64,000 bases of DNA from Whalleya microplaca (taxonomy: Eukaryota > Ascomycota > Sordariomycetes > Xylariales > Xylariaceae): positions 434,001 through 498,000 of the forward strand of contig MU385733.1 of NCBI GenBank assembly GCA_022497155.1, in the 5' to 3' direction. The notes under the pieces were generated by a model, which was not told the DNA's origin, did no database searches, and was given only the letters and a program-made list of their open reading frames with translations. Shown piece by piece: positions 1 through 12,783 of this stretch. The translations under genes were made by a program, and so were the position numbers. Position 1 is the first letter of the stretch. Every line of letters starts with the position of its first letter.

Positions 1-24
1 CCCCGGCGATAATAGTCTTACAAG

Positions 25-3000
25 ATGTCACTTGAAGAGGCCACTTCGGCCCGTTCGCCCGAAGCGCAATCTACCAAATCGACGAATGCTGCTACAATGC
101 AACTTCCCACCCCGAAATCAGATGAGAAGACGAGTCCACCGGATTCTTCTTCACAGTCCAAGAAGCGCTCTGCCTCAACCTCGGAGTCTAATGGTGCAGC
201 AAAGAAACGGCGAGCAGCCCGTGCATGTGTCAGCTGTCGAGCTCGGAAAGTAAGGTGTGATGTCGTTGAGGGTGCACCTTGTGGCAATTGCAGATGGGAT
301 AACGTCGAATGCATTGTACAGGAGAGCCGTCGCAGAAAGTAAGTTCAAGCTTCCAATCTCATACACTGCAATGCAATCCCACAAGTATTGCTATCTCATG
401 ATTTGATCTCCATTGCGTCACCATTGAGACTTGCCTTATTCGGCTGTATATCTTTGATCGATTTGTTTTTGTGCGGCGGAATTTTTTTTATGAGAGTCCA
501 GACTTACACCCTTGTCACTTTTCGTCCTGCAGGAAGAATCTCCTTGATTCGAATTCGTCAATTGCTCATAATCACACGGGGCCGCAAAGTGCCGAGGCAC
601 AGCTGAAAGCGAAACCCGCCAATCCCGTCAACATAGCCTCCGCCGCCTCTGCGCCGTTGCGCCGACAAAGCGAGGTATCTCAGGCTTCATCCGCTTGCAA
701 CGACCCCACTGGCTCAGGAGCGATCCTGGATGGAGGCTTAGAAGGTCACGTCCCTCATCTTTTGTGTAAGTCGGCTAACTTGAAATTGTGTGGACCCCAC
801 CAATTTTCACATGCGAAAAGCCCCAAGCTGTCAAGCCAGGGTTCAAACGCCCGTGGAACACAACAGAATGCGCCGAAGATCATAGAGGACTAACACGTGC
901 TTCAGATCAACGGTCACATCTGCGGTCTGACCCTGTATTGCTGTCTACCCTACAAGCCAGTAACAATGGATCGAGGTATCCCAGTATCTGGCCGAATCCA
1001 AACACGAGTCAGAGCTCATCACTGGGCGCCGGGACTGGCGCATTGAGGACGGCCCAATTCCTCAGTTCACTTGAGGAGCCAGATGCATCCTCACATCTGC
1101 CTGCCTTCGTTCGGCCGCTACCCGCCAAGATTGAGCGCGAAGATGTGAATTATCTTCACGTCAAGGGGGCTCTTACGCTACCCAGCCTCAGTCTCCAGAA
1201 TGCGCTATTGAGTTCATACATCGAGTATGTTCATCCGTTCATGCCTCTGCTTGAGTTGCATGACTTCTTGAACATGATAAATTCACGAGATGGGCTGTAC
1301 GGCCAGGTCAGCTTGTTCCTATACCAATCGGTCATGTTTGCAGCGAGTGCCTTCGTCGATGTCAAGCATCTGAAGGAGGCAGGCTATGCCAATAGGAAAG
1401 CTGCTCGAAAAGCGTTCTTTTATAAGACTAGAGTAAGTTTAGAATTGTAAAGTCTACTACACGTGATACTAACAAACACAGTTGCTATACGACTTTGACT
1501 ATGAGAGCGACCGCCTCATTCTCGTGCAAGGACTTCTGCTGATGACTTACTGGTACGAAACGCCAGACGACCAAAAGGACACATGGCACTGGATGGGAGT
1601 GGCGATCTCGCTGGCACATACCATCGGCTTGCATCGGAACCCAGCTCACACTAGCATGCCGCCACGCAAGCAGAAATTGTGGAAGAGGATATGGTGGTCA
1701 TGTTTCATGCGTGATCGCTTGATCGCCCTAGGCATGCGACGGCCGACGCGGATCAAGGACGAGGATTTCGATGTCCCCATGTTGGAAGAGCACGATTTCG
1801 AGGCCGAGCCGCTCGCGGATGAAATTCATGTAGTAGGACCCGAGTGTACCGTGATGCGTGACGTGTCGATGCAGCAGGAACTTGCCTTGATGTGCATTGC
1901 GAAAGCGAAACTCTGTCTCTGCATCAGCCACATGCTTAAGGCGCAGTACTCGGTCCTCATCAGGGATAAGTCGAGACCGGAAAACACAACGAATAGCACG
2001 ATGATGCTGTTTCCTAACAAGCAGCTCGATAATGTCGAGAGCGTTAGCTCGTGTGACATGGAGCTCTTGGCCTGGATGGAGTCCCTCCCAGCATGCTGTC
2101 AGTACAGGCCACTATCAGCGCTAGATGTCCAGAATGGCCGTTCGACCATTGCCGTACAGCGCAATCTTCTCCATATGGTCTACTATACCACCGTCTCTGC
2201 GCTCCACCGACCTCAGTTTCTGCCGTCGTCGCCGATGCATGCGCCTCAGACCTCGGCACAAGTCCAGGAGATGTCGCGAATGCGGGTGCGTGACGCAGCA
2301 ATACACATCACGCGCATGGCGAATGAGCTGCATAATCTGCGCCTTGAGAAGTTCCTCCCGACCACAGGCGTCACGGTCATCCTGCCAGCTATGATTATCC
2401 ACCTAGTTGACATGAAGAACCCGCTGTTACAAGCTCGCGAGATAGCCATGCGCGGATTCAAGCAGTGTATGAAGGTCATGGAAAAGCTACGCGACATCTA
2501 CGCGGCTGCTGACTATGCCGTCGCCTTCCTAGACGCTGCTCTGCGGAAGGCAGCTATCGACCTGCAGGTCGCGCAGAGCCAGGGTCACGACGGGAGTCAC
2601 AACGGTACTGAGCTCAAGGCAACCATAGCGCAGTTTTCGGCTCCCACGTCGGCCGTCCAGACCATGGCAACACCGCCACCCGAGAACGCGCCGTATGCCA
2701 CGACACAGGAAGCGAATCTCTTCCCGGCTTCCACGACACAGCAGTTCGTGCCACCCGCGGGCTTTGCCGCCACTGCGGGTCACTCGCCAGCGCATACTGA
2801 GAGGGACATGATGACGCCGAGCGCGAGCGGATCTTCAGATGGACAGGCAGCGCCTCTAGACCTCGAAATGGACTTCGATGCACTGAACAACCCGGACGAG
2901 TTTGACTGGAACGCGCTTACGGGCACCAACATCGACTTCGACCAGTGGCTACAGTTCCCCGCTGAGGGTAACAAGGGCGCCGGCGTTGGCGCGGATGCAA

Positions 3001-3092
3001 CGGCGGGTGCGCCGTTAGTGACGATGAGTGAGATTGACGGAGCTGCCAACTTTAACCTGGGTTTGCTTGAGGGCGTTGGGGAAGTTTCTTGA
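25..3092 (+). CDS. Zn2Cys6 transcription factor, Ctf1/FarA-FarB type
   Basis: Fungal nuclear regulator, about 894 residues, read as exons 25-338, 533-765, 906-1432 and 1482-3092. All joins keep frame and use GTAAG donors; the second intron has a CTAAC branch point just before its acceptor. The zinc cluster has Cys at residues 68, 71, 78, 86, 89 and 96 (C-X2-C-X6-C-X7-C-X2-C-X6-C) after a Lys/Arg-rich nuclear-localisation stretch. A fungal-specific transcription factor middle domain starts near residue 283 (YIEYVHPFMPLLELHDF). The C-terminus is rich in Asp, Asn and aromatic residues and could be an activation domain. The HVPHLLY and KGALTLPS blocks around the second splice site resemble cutinase/fatty-acid regulators (Ctf1 of Fusarium, FarA/FarB of Aspergillus), which control lipid and cutin use. 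That subgroup assignment is from memory of the family and less certain than the general class. Confidence 0.88.
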
Positions 3093-5629
3093 ATGAAGGA
3101 CTACTAGACTAGGGTTCGGCCGGGACAGGCCGGAACGGGACGGGAACTGAGTTTTGGAGGGCATCAAAAGGGTTTTATCCCTCATAGGGTTCACGGAGTT
3201 TGGAGGGCAATTCTGCCTATCTACACAGATAGCTGACGGAATCAGGCGTTCGTGGATGGATGGAGTTCCAAAGTTTTGCTATATGGCTATGCTACATGTA
3301 TGTTGATGGGATTCGCATTTTCCACCATACCCTGGTCATGAGTACGAATTTTGAGGGTGTCAGGTTCATATGCTAGATTTCGATGTCTATAGAGTCGTGA
3401 GCAATGCGAATTGAGTGAGGGGGTACAGTCTACCGCGTACATTTGACGTTTTCGTCCGTGATGCGTGTCTTGTGCCGAGACTATACGTTGTACAAGAAGG
3501 CTAATCTTTTGCCGCGCTCGATATTAAGATTAAGACGATAAGGCCCGCAGGGCGCAGCAGGGCCGGCATGTGTGCGACAAGGTGTTCGTACCCAACCTTG
3601 TCCATAGCGCGAGCGCGGCAGAGGCTGAAAGCCAATCTGTCAAAAATGGTGGTTTTGCCGGGTTGGCCTTGGGTCGTGCACTTCCAAGCAAGCTTCCATC
3701 GCCACATGGAAGGTGATGTGCAGGCCGTCGGGTCTGAAAACCACTTTATTATTAATTAGAGTTGGCTTGTCAGCTTGTCGACATATTATACCGAGTCATA
3801 TTCCATCATATTCACAAAACCTTGACGTGGATTATACGGGGCAGTATATTCGTCATGATTTAAATGGCCGTATTTTTGTGGAAATACAAATACGTGTATA
3901 TAGTAGAATGTTTCAGTCAGCAAGCTAACTTAGGTATGTCGAGGTTGAGGCTGTTGCATCCATACATACATGTATATTCATAAGATGTACGGTTAAGACG
4001 GCTGGCAGTTGGTGCATATGGTTCATGACATAACCTAACCTTGGAAGTTGGTGCATACAGATATACATGTACAATGTAATATTATTATATTGAACTTGGT
4101 CGTTGCGTCGTTGCCAGGGCTGCTGTCAGAACCTTGCCCGGGGCTGCCAGGGCCCAGGGCGGCTCATTTGATTTGACAGCGGGTGTCACAGCGCCACCAC
4201 GACGAACGACGCCTAACCCCCTGTATGTAAAACACATGTGGTGTTTTTGGTTCAGGTTGTCTATCGTAGTATCAGCGGGGTCCCCCCTTCCTGTACCTAA
4301 TTTTCGGTTCCGCGCATCAGTGAAGTTCCCTAAATTACCTTTCCCCATCCAAGCTCACTAGTCCAACAGCAATCTTGTTTGTTTCTACGCATAATGCTGT
4401 GTCGTCGCCGTCGCTGGTGCGAGACAGACATTTCCTCTTCTTTTTTTCCTTCCTCCCCTTTCGCTTTCCGTAGTCCAGTCCAGTCCGGTCCAGTCCAGTC
4501 TCTTCAGCTGTAGGTCGTTCGATGAACCAGATACTTCGTCGCAGGCACCCGGCCTCACAGCAAGAAACACCACTAGAAACCCCGATGCGATAATGTAGGT
4601 TGTTGTTTCTGTATTCGTACCTATAGTAGCTTACTTACGTATACTACCTGCGTTGTAACTTACTTATACGACCATACAGAACTACACGTACATACAGTAA
4701 CCGCGGCCAGTTTGCGCGTTTCTAGTGGTGGCTTCTAATTGAAACATCCCATTAATAGTCGCTCCTTCTCTCGAACCCATTCACCTATAGGTTAAACCGG
4801 TTGCCGTTGCCCCCATTGAAAACCGCACTTAATTGACTTAATTGTCTGCTGCCATTCGTCCTTCGTCCTGCCCTTTTTTCCCTTTCCTGCGCATATACTC
4901 CGTCCACCTGGGCATCCCAATTCCCATATTTTCTGCGCCATTACGTAGGCCACTTGGGAATATCGTATTCCACGCTGCATCAGCCTGCACCACAAGCCGC
5001 ACCATCGCTGCACCAAGCTGCAGCTGCGCCTGTCGCTATATTCTCATTTAGTCACCGCACCTTAACCGACCCCCGTACAACTCCTTACGACAAAAAAACG
5101 AATTAAGCTCAATCAGTTAGCGCAATACACGTCGCATACACGTCACACACGACCAGCCATTCCCTGCCTCTTCAACTACCTAAACCGACCTAAAGTGCCC
5201 TAAACTAGCCTCGCTCGCCCTGCAGGTCCCCGTGGGAAGCCGAGACCTTTCTCTGCCTAGCTACTGAGCCACCAGCCATTTTCCAGAATCGCAGCGACTG
5301 TCTTAGAAGAAAGGTCTTAGATAGATATCAGTTCTTGCTTCGCGTCACACCCAACTCCTGCTCGGCCTGCGCGCACTCAGGAACCCGTGGGAAGCAGGCA
5401 AGGTGCAGGCCAAACCAAAAATTGGGGGAGATGAAAGTTTGCAAACGACAACCACCACCACCACCATCACCACCCCCTAACCCTTGCTCCTCGCCATGGA
5501 CCGCCGTAGATAGGAAACACAACTACAACGCTGGTCCATCTTGACAGGTCACAATCTGAGCTGGAGATGCACATTCGGGAAAGAAGGAACAGACACCCGG
5601 ATACTAACCCCCATACATAGCAACCGACA
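3093..5629. other. Intergenic region and probable long leader of the next gene
   Basis: No supportable gene. The left part is the 3' flank of the Zn2Cys6 gene. Positions 4003-4018 and 4042-4057 carry a near-identical 15-base direct repeat (core AGTTGGTGCATA). From about 4430 onward the strand is rich in C/T tracts typical of fungal promoters and 5' leaders. The motif ACTAACCCCCATACATAG at about 5603-5620, just before the next start codon, looks like the 3' end of a leader intron, but I could not pin a donor. Confidence 0.6.
4472..4500. repeat. AGTCC pentamer tandem repeat
   Basis: About six copies of a 5-base AGTCC unit with one G substitution, lying in a pyrimidine-rich probable promoter region upstream of the GAS2-domain gene. 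No function is apparent. Confidence 0.8.
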
Positions 5630-8600
5630 ATGATGGCCGAACGACACGCAACAACCCCCACCGCCCGGGGCCCCCTCCGACGAGCTTTGCGCTCTACCTC
5701 GCAGTCCCCCGCGCGACAGCAGCGCCTGGGAGACGACCTGCTGTCTCGGCTTTCACCCACTTCGGCCGTCGAAGCCCTCCGCCACCCCTCTGGCCCTTTG
5801 AAAATATGCATAGACCAAGCTTCGGGCTCCGAGCAGGCCTTTGCCATGAGAGCTGCGGTAGCTTCGAAGCAGATACACGAATGGCTCGACGAGCTGTCCG
5901 ACTGGCCCTGGCCCTCAGCCGGTGGCTCGGCCGGCTTTGGCATGCCTCCTGCTAAGAGAAGGAAGCTGTGTGAGCCTGAGACACCGAGTGACAACCCCAA
6001 GGGCAAGACCACCGAAACCGCCCCACAAGATGACGTCCAATACTACGGCAGTTTGCCTGCTGCCGATGTTGCCCGTTACGAGAAGCGAATTGAGCAAATA
6101 CAGCAAGACATGGATGACCTGGATTTGGAGGAGATCAAGAGCCAAGTCCTACACAATCATGTCATGCCGCTGTCCAGACCGGGAACCCCGTTGTTTTCTG
6201 ACGCTGGCCGCCCTGGTGGATCTATATTTGCATTCGTGAAGATGGGAGATCTGAGTGCGGTGGTTACAGCGATCACCGTACAAGCTTTGCCTAATCTATC
6301 CAGGCTCTCGAGATTACTCAATATCTGGAGTGTGCGATTGATCGTTCTACGCAAGGTCCCACGTCTATTAACGATGATCACGGATGCTGAAGTGGCATTG
6401 CGCTCCGGCTGGAGCGCAATCGAGTTGATGGATCGGAACTCCACCGATACCAACACGAGCCAGGATGAAACGGATGAAAGACCACCGTTTTTATCCAGAA
6501 AAGATTTCGACGTTATGAATATGGTCATCCAACAAAAGGTAACGAAGCCGGGACGAGATTTGGACTTCATGCTCGACTCGTTAGAGGGAATGGCCGATAC
6601 TCTACCGGATGAGTGGTTAGATCGCATGGAAGCGATCGAACGAGACTACGCCGAATGGGTAACGACTGCAGACCAAAAAGTTCGTGAGGGTGAGCGATGC
6701 AGTTTAACGGAAGCGGTCCAGGGACTCGAGAGTCAGATAGAGTCAGAAACTGCCCGACCAGAGATCCATGTACAAGGTCCGAGCCCGACTAGGTCGCCAG
6801 ATCAATCGACATTCCCCCCAATCACGTTCGACGATTTAGGTGTGGAGAGTGAGGCTACCAGAGATCGCAATAGATCTAGCCGGGAGGCCTCAGCGGATCC
6901 ATTTTATGACCCTTCCTCGCAGGGTGAGGTCAAGATCCTAGTCGACGAGCCAAACAAAGATATCCCAAGATCGACCTCGCAAGTCATCGATCTGACCAAG
7001 AACGCAGCACATCAGCATGATGTCGATTCCGGGGCTGTAACTAAGAGTGCAAGTCTCGACTACGACGGTACTGATAAGAAACGACCGGCAAATGTCGTGA
7101 CGATGGGCCATGAGTCACCTACAGACCCCCCGCATTTACCCCCGCCCAACAAATCTCGCAGTCGGACTCACGATGGATCCGAAGATGTAGAGTCGATTGA
7201 GGAAGGCGAGAGTAGTCCAGTGTTGGGAGAAGTTGATCACAATGTTGTTCGCAACCCTCCCCAAGGATCCAAGAGGCACAATGCAGTCGTACAGAGGGAA
7301 CTACCCTTAGAAGGTTCACCTTCATCGCCTGTCTTGGAGCCGTCAATTCTGGAGCCGGTGGACGAGGAAGATGAAGAGCTCGAGCTACCTCCTATGCGAC
7401 CCATAACGCATAAGGATAGTAGGCTATCTATGGCTTCTACCGTCGTACGTGGCCCTACTGGTAGTTTCCTCGATGTCTATGAGACTGGGCCTTCTAGAGA
7501 AGGGTCCATCGAGCCGGAACTCCCACGCCTACCAGACCCCGACGAGCCGTTCTCGAGCGATGCTATCAGTCCACCAAGCTCGCCTCCTCTACGGTACAAA
7601 GCTCGGGCCACCTCGGTTACTTTCAAGGAGGCCCCTGAGATAAGTATGCTACCAGAAAAGGAAGACACCCCGCCACGGAGCCCTCTTGAACCCCCTGTGG
7701 TCTTCGATCCCAATACTTCATTCGACTACGACAGCCAATTCGATGGTAGTCCGAGCCGTATGAGCATCATTAGCACCACCAGCGAGGATGATCACCTTCA
7801 GCAACAAATCAGCGAGCTTCTCGAGTCTATTCCGGCCAAGATCCGTCTAACGAAGGCTTCTAAACTAACTTTGAACCCTCCTGACTTCCAAATTCCTGCG
7901 CGACCTAAGAGCAGAGCGTCGGAGCCGACACGTCGAAGCGGGTCTAGTTTATCTTCTCGCGCCGGAACCCCAGGATCCTACTCGCGCAGTGGAACACCTT
8001 CCTTCATGTTAGCACCTGCGAGGGACCACCGCCCAAGATCGAAAAGCAGTCAGGATATAAGAGTGTACCACCTGTCGAGATCTACGGGCGAACCCCCCAT
8101 CAAATTGTTCATTCGTTGTGTTGGGGAACATGGAGAACGTGTTATGGTTCGAGTAGGTGGCGGTTGGGCCGACTTAGGCGAATACCTCCGAGACTACGCA
8201 ATACACCATAGCCGACGATCCAAGGGTGAGGGAAAGGTAGAAATCCAAGATGTGCCGGTGGGCAGTTGTGGCCGGGTTGCATCAAGCCCTTCTAGCAGAC
8301 CTGGGTCTGCTGTTGGCTCTTCCATGGACTCACCGATGACTCCTCTTGCCGTTCGGAAAACTAGAATGAGTCTGAGCGAAGATGGACCACCGCCGCGATT
8401 CCCGAAGACGCCTTTAGTCTATGCCCGACCGGACTCTAACACTCCCTCTTCAGACGCATCTGCCAGATCACGAGGTTCGTCTTATACTGAATGGAACGAG
8501 GAAGACAGCGCCCTCGGGTTAGCTGGTCCAAAAGCCAAGAAAGTGGAAATGAGTGACGAGAGCAAGGCCTGGGTCGAGAGCGTGAAGGAGAAGGTTCGCA

Positions 8601-8704
8601 TCGCTAGCGGCGAGCGGATCGCCGGTCCGGACCAACGAATTGATAACAAGTTCGGCGAGATGGGTAAGGTCGGAGGCACGAAACGGCTGTTCAGGAAGAA
8701 CTAG
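5630..8704 (+). CDS. GAS2/GAR-domain protein, possible microtubule-binding cytoskeletal protein
   Basis: One uninterrupted 1024-residue frame starting at ATG ATG. Residues about 1-320 are predicted mostly helical and include a coiled-coil-like stretch (YEKRIEQIQQDMDDLDLEE), in a layout that recalls spectrin-like N-termini. The middle is long, acidic and rich in Ser and Pro with little fold. Near residues 823-862 is the block GERVMVRVGGGWADLGEYL, which matches the C-terminal half of the GAR (GAS2-related) module; in animal GAS2 and spectraplakins that module binds microtubules. A basic Ser-rich tail follows. Seen: the frame and the GAR block. Known: GAR modules bind microtubules. Inferred: a cytoskeletal or spindle role. 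An AATAAA-like sequence lies in the 3' flank near 9168. Confidence 0.85.
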   Translation: MMAERHATTPTARGPLRRALRSTSQSPARQQRLGDDLLSRLSPTSAVEALRHPSGPLKICIDQASGSEQAFAMRAAVASKQIHEWLDELSDWPWPSAGGSAGFGMPPAKRRKLCEPETPSDNPKGKTTETAPQDDVQYYGSLPAADVARYEKRIEQIQQDMDDLDLEEIKSQVLHNHVMPLSRPGTPLFSDAGRPGGSIFAFVKMGDLSAVVTAITVQALPNLSRLSRLLNIWSVRLIVLRKVPRLLTMITDAEVALRSGWSAIELMDRNSTDTNTSQDETDERPPFLSRKDFDVMNMVIQQKVTKPGRDLDFMLDSLEGMADTLPDEWLDRMEAIERDYAEWVTTADQKVREGERCSLTEAVQGLESQIESETARPEIHVQGPSPTRSPDQSTFPPITFDDLGVESEATRDRNRSSREASADPFYDPSSQGEVKILVDEPNKDIPRSTSQVIDLTKNAAHQHDVDSGAVTKSASLDYDGTDKKRPANVVTMGHESPTDPPHLPPPNKSRSRTHDGSEDVESIEEGESSPVLGEVDHNVVRNPPQGSKRHNAVVQRELPLEGSPSSPVLEPSILEPVDEEDEELELPPMRPITHKDSRLSMASTVVRGPTGSFLDVYETGPSREGSIEPELPRLPDPDEPFSSDAISPPSSPPLRYKARATSVTFKEAPEISMLPEKEDTPPRSPLEPPVVFDPNTSFDYDSQFDGSPSRMSIISTTSEDDHLQQQISELLESIPAKIRLTKASKLTLNPPDFQIPARPKSRASEPTRRSGSSLSSRAGTPGSYSRSGTPSFMLAPARDHRPRSKSSQDIRVYHLSRSTGEPPIKLFIRCVGEHGERVMVRVGGGWADLGEYLRDYAIHHSRRSKGEGKVEIQDVPVGSCGRVASSPSSRPGSAVGSSMDSPMTPLAVRKTRMSLSEDGPPPRFPKTPLVYARPDSNTPSSDASARSRGSSYTEWNEEDSALGLAGPKAKKVEMSDESKAWVESVKEKVRIASGERIAGPDQRIDNKFGEMGKVGGTKRLFRKN

Positions 8705-8800
8705 GCGAGACTCTACAACGGTCCGTGAAATGCTCTTTTATATTATCTATCTATCAAACATGATGAGCAAAGCATTGGGAGTTTATACAATTGTTTCGGT

Positions 8801-8839
8801 GGAAGGATGGAAGGAAGGACGGAAGGAAGGGAGGGAGGA
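8801..8839. repeat. GGAA/GGAC microsatellite
   Basis: Imperfect GGAA tetramers (with GGAT, GGAC and GGGA variants) in the 3' flank of the GAS2-domain gene. Confidence 0.85.
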
Positions 8840-10902
8840 CGAGAAATGGTGGAGAACCTCGGACGGCGGAAGGGAATTACTATACCTCAAGAGATCCGAG
8901 TCAGGGGGACGGGACGGAACGATACGGTGGAATAAGCATACCGGTCCGGTGTTCAATGGGTGTTTCTCATGGCTGGCAGCGCAAAGGGGGAGGAAAGGGT
9001 CCTCCTCCGCCGAGTTCGGTTTTTTTGTTTTCCCCCTCAGATGTGGCGAGTGTGTGTGCGTGTTTGTCCATACGACCTTTTTTTATTGTTTTCTATATGA
9101 ATACCCATTTTTCTCTGTACTCGGCTCTCCCTCTCTCTCCGGGAAGCTGTACTTTTGTCGAGAGTCAAAATAAACAAAGACATGCATTACTTTACCTCCG
9201 TTGACGTCTTGGACTTTGATCGTGCTTGTGTGTAGGTTCGTGTTTAGACTTGGTGATTCTTCATGAAGTGGCTTCAATACCCGGCCCTGCTCGCATAAGC
9301 CGGCGCGCGTTCAGGACATAAGACCGCCCCCTTGGAACTAGGTTATACATACACAGCGTATCCACGATTTAACCTCCTAGCTTCCACCCAAGAATGCACC
9401 ATGAGCTGTCTTTCGATCCCGCCCCGTTGTGAGTAAGGGCTGGCTCTACGACACTGAGAATATCTAGTCTACGTATATGACAATAAGTGGGCATCGAAAC
9501 ACTGATACTGGTTTGGATAAACTGCATACTCCAGTACAACTATCTCGAGTATATGTTTGGTGAGCTGTTACATGCCGTATTTCAAAGCCCGATTAGGTGA
9601 AGACACAGGCGATGATGCTGGGTTACGGTGTAAGCTGGATGGCGTTTGGGTAGTATGGTTATGGTTGTGTTGGGGTATATAATGGAAAGACGTGTAGTAT
9701 CTCGAACAATCAAGGGCCAGATGCCATGGGGATGAGGAAAGATCAGATATGACTTTAAGGGTTCGAGTTGAGATGTTAAAGTTGCGTAGGATAGGTAGGT
9801 CAGTCGTGTGGGATAGGAGGTGGATAGGGGGAAGGCGAACCTGCTTTTTGGAATAAATATAAGTAAATATAAATAAAGAAAGAAAATGGTTAGATAGTTA
9901 AAGCTGAAGATAAATGCTAGCATAAAAGGCTTAGTGATTCAATTTAAACGAATATTCTCTTTATATCAAGTTATATATATCCCATGATTTGTCCGAGAAG
10001 ATATGTCCTGTAGTCATCGATTTTCTGTACCAGTCCTTCTTTTTCTGCCGTCCCTTATTCGAACTCAGTTTGCAAAGGCATTCTTATGCTACAGTAGTAG
10101 CACGAGCTCGGGATTGACGGAAATTATATTAATTAAACTAGTTCATATCGAAACCGTACACAGCATGTGGTAAGAATCGATCATCGCCCTTTACCGACAA
10201 CTGTAATCTCAGGTTCAACAGAGTGAGAGAAATCATCGGCATAAATTTCTCCAGCCAGAATGCAAGCTTCTGAGGCTTGCTATGCATGATGGGGGGGGAG
10301 GGGTTTCAAGGACCGGAAGGTGTCCAGAGTCATTGCCAGCCCGAACATCAAGGCCTATTCGTCGAAAGAAGTTCCCGGTACACAGCTAGCTGGGTGACAG
10401 AGTGAGCGGTCACATGGTGATGAGACGTTGCTTTCAAGAAGTGTCTTAGTTGAATCAGACGATCATCCACAAGTTTCGAAAAGTAGAATGTCCGAGGAGG
10501 CATCTCCAAGAACTATACAGCTCCAAATGGCCCGAATTCTTTCACCCTATCTTAGACATAAGAGGTGCCGTAATCGGAATAGGGTATCTGGAGGAGAGTC
10601 ATATGTACATTGAAAAAGTCCACGAGTTCGGGTACTACATGTTGGGCACAAGAAAGCTCTGTATGAGGACAACATTAGAGAAAGGCGATCACACATTTAT
10701 TCAAGAGAGTTGTTAACGATGACCCTAGACTTAGATAGCACAGCATTGATTCACCGAAAGGGATCTTATGCTTATTGGATGTTCTATATGATAGCTAAAA
10801 GTAGTTAGGTGATGGCGATACGTCGGTAACGCCTGTTAAAACGATTAGTAAACGAGACCGTGCTATTCGCCTATCTCAATCCCTCTATGTGTACTATCTA
10901 AA

Positions 10903-11747
10903 ATGGAAGTGATATTGTTCATCCTTGTCGCCAGCACAGCAGCAGTGTCAGCCACATGCAATGCAGCCGAATTTCTGCAAGCCTTCGGCGTTGATGGTCT
11001 TAAGGATGACTCCTCCGATGTCGGCTGTATACTGTCGAAATTCCAATCTAGCAAGGCTGCTTTAAGAATGCCAGTGCTTCAGATCTTCACGAGGTATTTG
11101 AGCTTGTCGATATCAATGTTGAGGTGATAGTTTCGAGCTGTTGGGCAACTTGGATCTGTTTCTTACGGCCGAGGAATTACCTAGACTTGTAAACACCCAC
11201 AGTTTACACATGATCGACATGCGAGTCTCTACTTTTGCGTACTTGCCTGCTCGTTAACATAGGGTTAGTTGTACTCTTCTGCCCGGCTGCCGTAAATATG
11301 GTTTGTTGTTTCTAGCTGGCCATACTATCCTACGAGGTGACTCAGCGATAGAGTGGAAAAAAGGATGGCAAGACCTCTCGAAGAGGGTGGGTAAGGTATT
11401 TTGTTTCTAGCTATCGCAACGTCCAACAACTAGCAAGAGTAAGTGTCGCCTTGTAGCATGCCATGACCTTCAATCTCATGGATAGCCGCCGGTAATGCCT
11501 TTCCATATTATATAGACGGAAACTTGAACAAGCTCTTGTTACTTCGCTTGCGGGCGTACTTGAGCTCCTAGATAATATCCACAAAGTAGCAAAGGAGACA
11601 TACAAAGACTTAACCGGCAGTGAACATAGTACAGTTCTTTGCAATATAGATCTACAGGCATTTCATGGTCTTAGAGCCCTAAGAGGTCTTACTAGCACTT
11701 CGTTCCTTTGGGAACTTGCTTGTTCAGTTGGGCGTTGTGTGAAATAG
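10903..11747 (+). pseudogene. Possible decayed gene, resembling a fungal STAND/NLR-type N-terminal domain
   Basis: Protein-like segments follow one another on the plus strand in different frames. From ATG 10903 comes a hydrophobic-then-helical start (MEVILFILVASTAAVSATC, then FLQAFGVDGLKDDSSDV). At 11067-11130 is ASDLHEVFELVDINVEVIV in another frame. At 11132-11257 is FELLGNLDLFLTAEELPRL in a third frame. At 11514-11747 is a 77-residue stretch including LAGVLELLDNIHKVAKETYK. The succession of amphipathic helices recalls the N-terminal regions of fungal NLR-like or prion-forming-domain proteins, but no catalytic or nucleotide-binding motif remains. The alternative is that the first frame alone is a 74-residue protein with a signal-peptide-like start. 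The family assignment is an impression only. Confidence 0.3.
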
Positions 11748-12767
11748 GGGTTCCATGAACCCCAGAAACGATGAGTTTAAACTACACAGAAACCATCAAC
11801 AAGAAACATCGCAATTGCCCATGTCATTCCAGAAGCAGTGGAACACGCTGCTGTGTAAAGGCTGCAGCCAGCATCGCGCCTAAAGTCTAGTTCCGAGCCC
11901 TGTCTTGTCATCACAGCGCTTGCTCATGTTGTAGCCCTGGGCTTATCAACTAGATATACTGAATTCAATGAATTTTCAGGAATATCTACGAAGCTGAAAC
12001 GTTTTCACGATGAATGTTTCTACTCTAGACTAGTCTTCAAATATACACTCTCCTCGCCATCCTAGACTTTCGATATCCTATATCAACTGTAAACACTTCT
12101 TTAGAAGCAATCGACGAAGCGTCAAGAAATGATTGACAATGATATGCCCAGTCTTTACTTGTTTTGCTACAGTGTATTCAATGTTAGTTCTAGACACCTC
12201 CACTCTCGGAAAGTAATTACATTGGACGATGCATGTCTCTCCAGGGTATTCGGTGGACTTGAACAGGAATAGGGGGGCCATGAGAGCGGAGATATGTAGA
12301 GCTATGAAGCAAACAATTCCATCCTATTTTGCTTTGGCTATGTTTAAAGCACTATATTATGAACGCCTCCGTGCTCAACTCAGGTTGTCTTACAATTTTC
12401 CGAGATTTGATAGAGTGTCATGGATCTTTAGGCGGTTATAGCATAACATCTCTTCGTGTCATATCTTAGCCAAAGACACAGAGCTTTTCACAGATAATAT
12501 AGAAAGTAGCTTTAACATCGGTCAGCTTTATAGTATGTATCTAAAGGTAGACTTTCCTATGATTCTCGACTCAAGGGAGGTATGTCATAAACCAAGCAAA
12601 CAGGTGTTTTACTTTTCACTTTGGGTATTTTGGGGCTTTATTTCACATAACTTTCTGAAGTATATGTAGTTGGGTTGATTCTAAAGCCCCTTACGGAAGG
12701 GATCTCTGAATGATAGAGATATGACAGTGGCTACTGAGGAATATCATAAGATTCGGGAGCGTCATGT

Positions 12768-12783
12768 TATATATATATATATA
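12768..12783. repeat. TA dinucleotide run
   Basis: Eight TA units in the gene-poor block. Confidence 0.9.
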
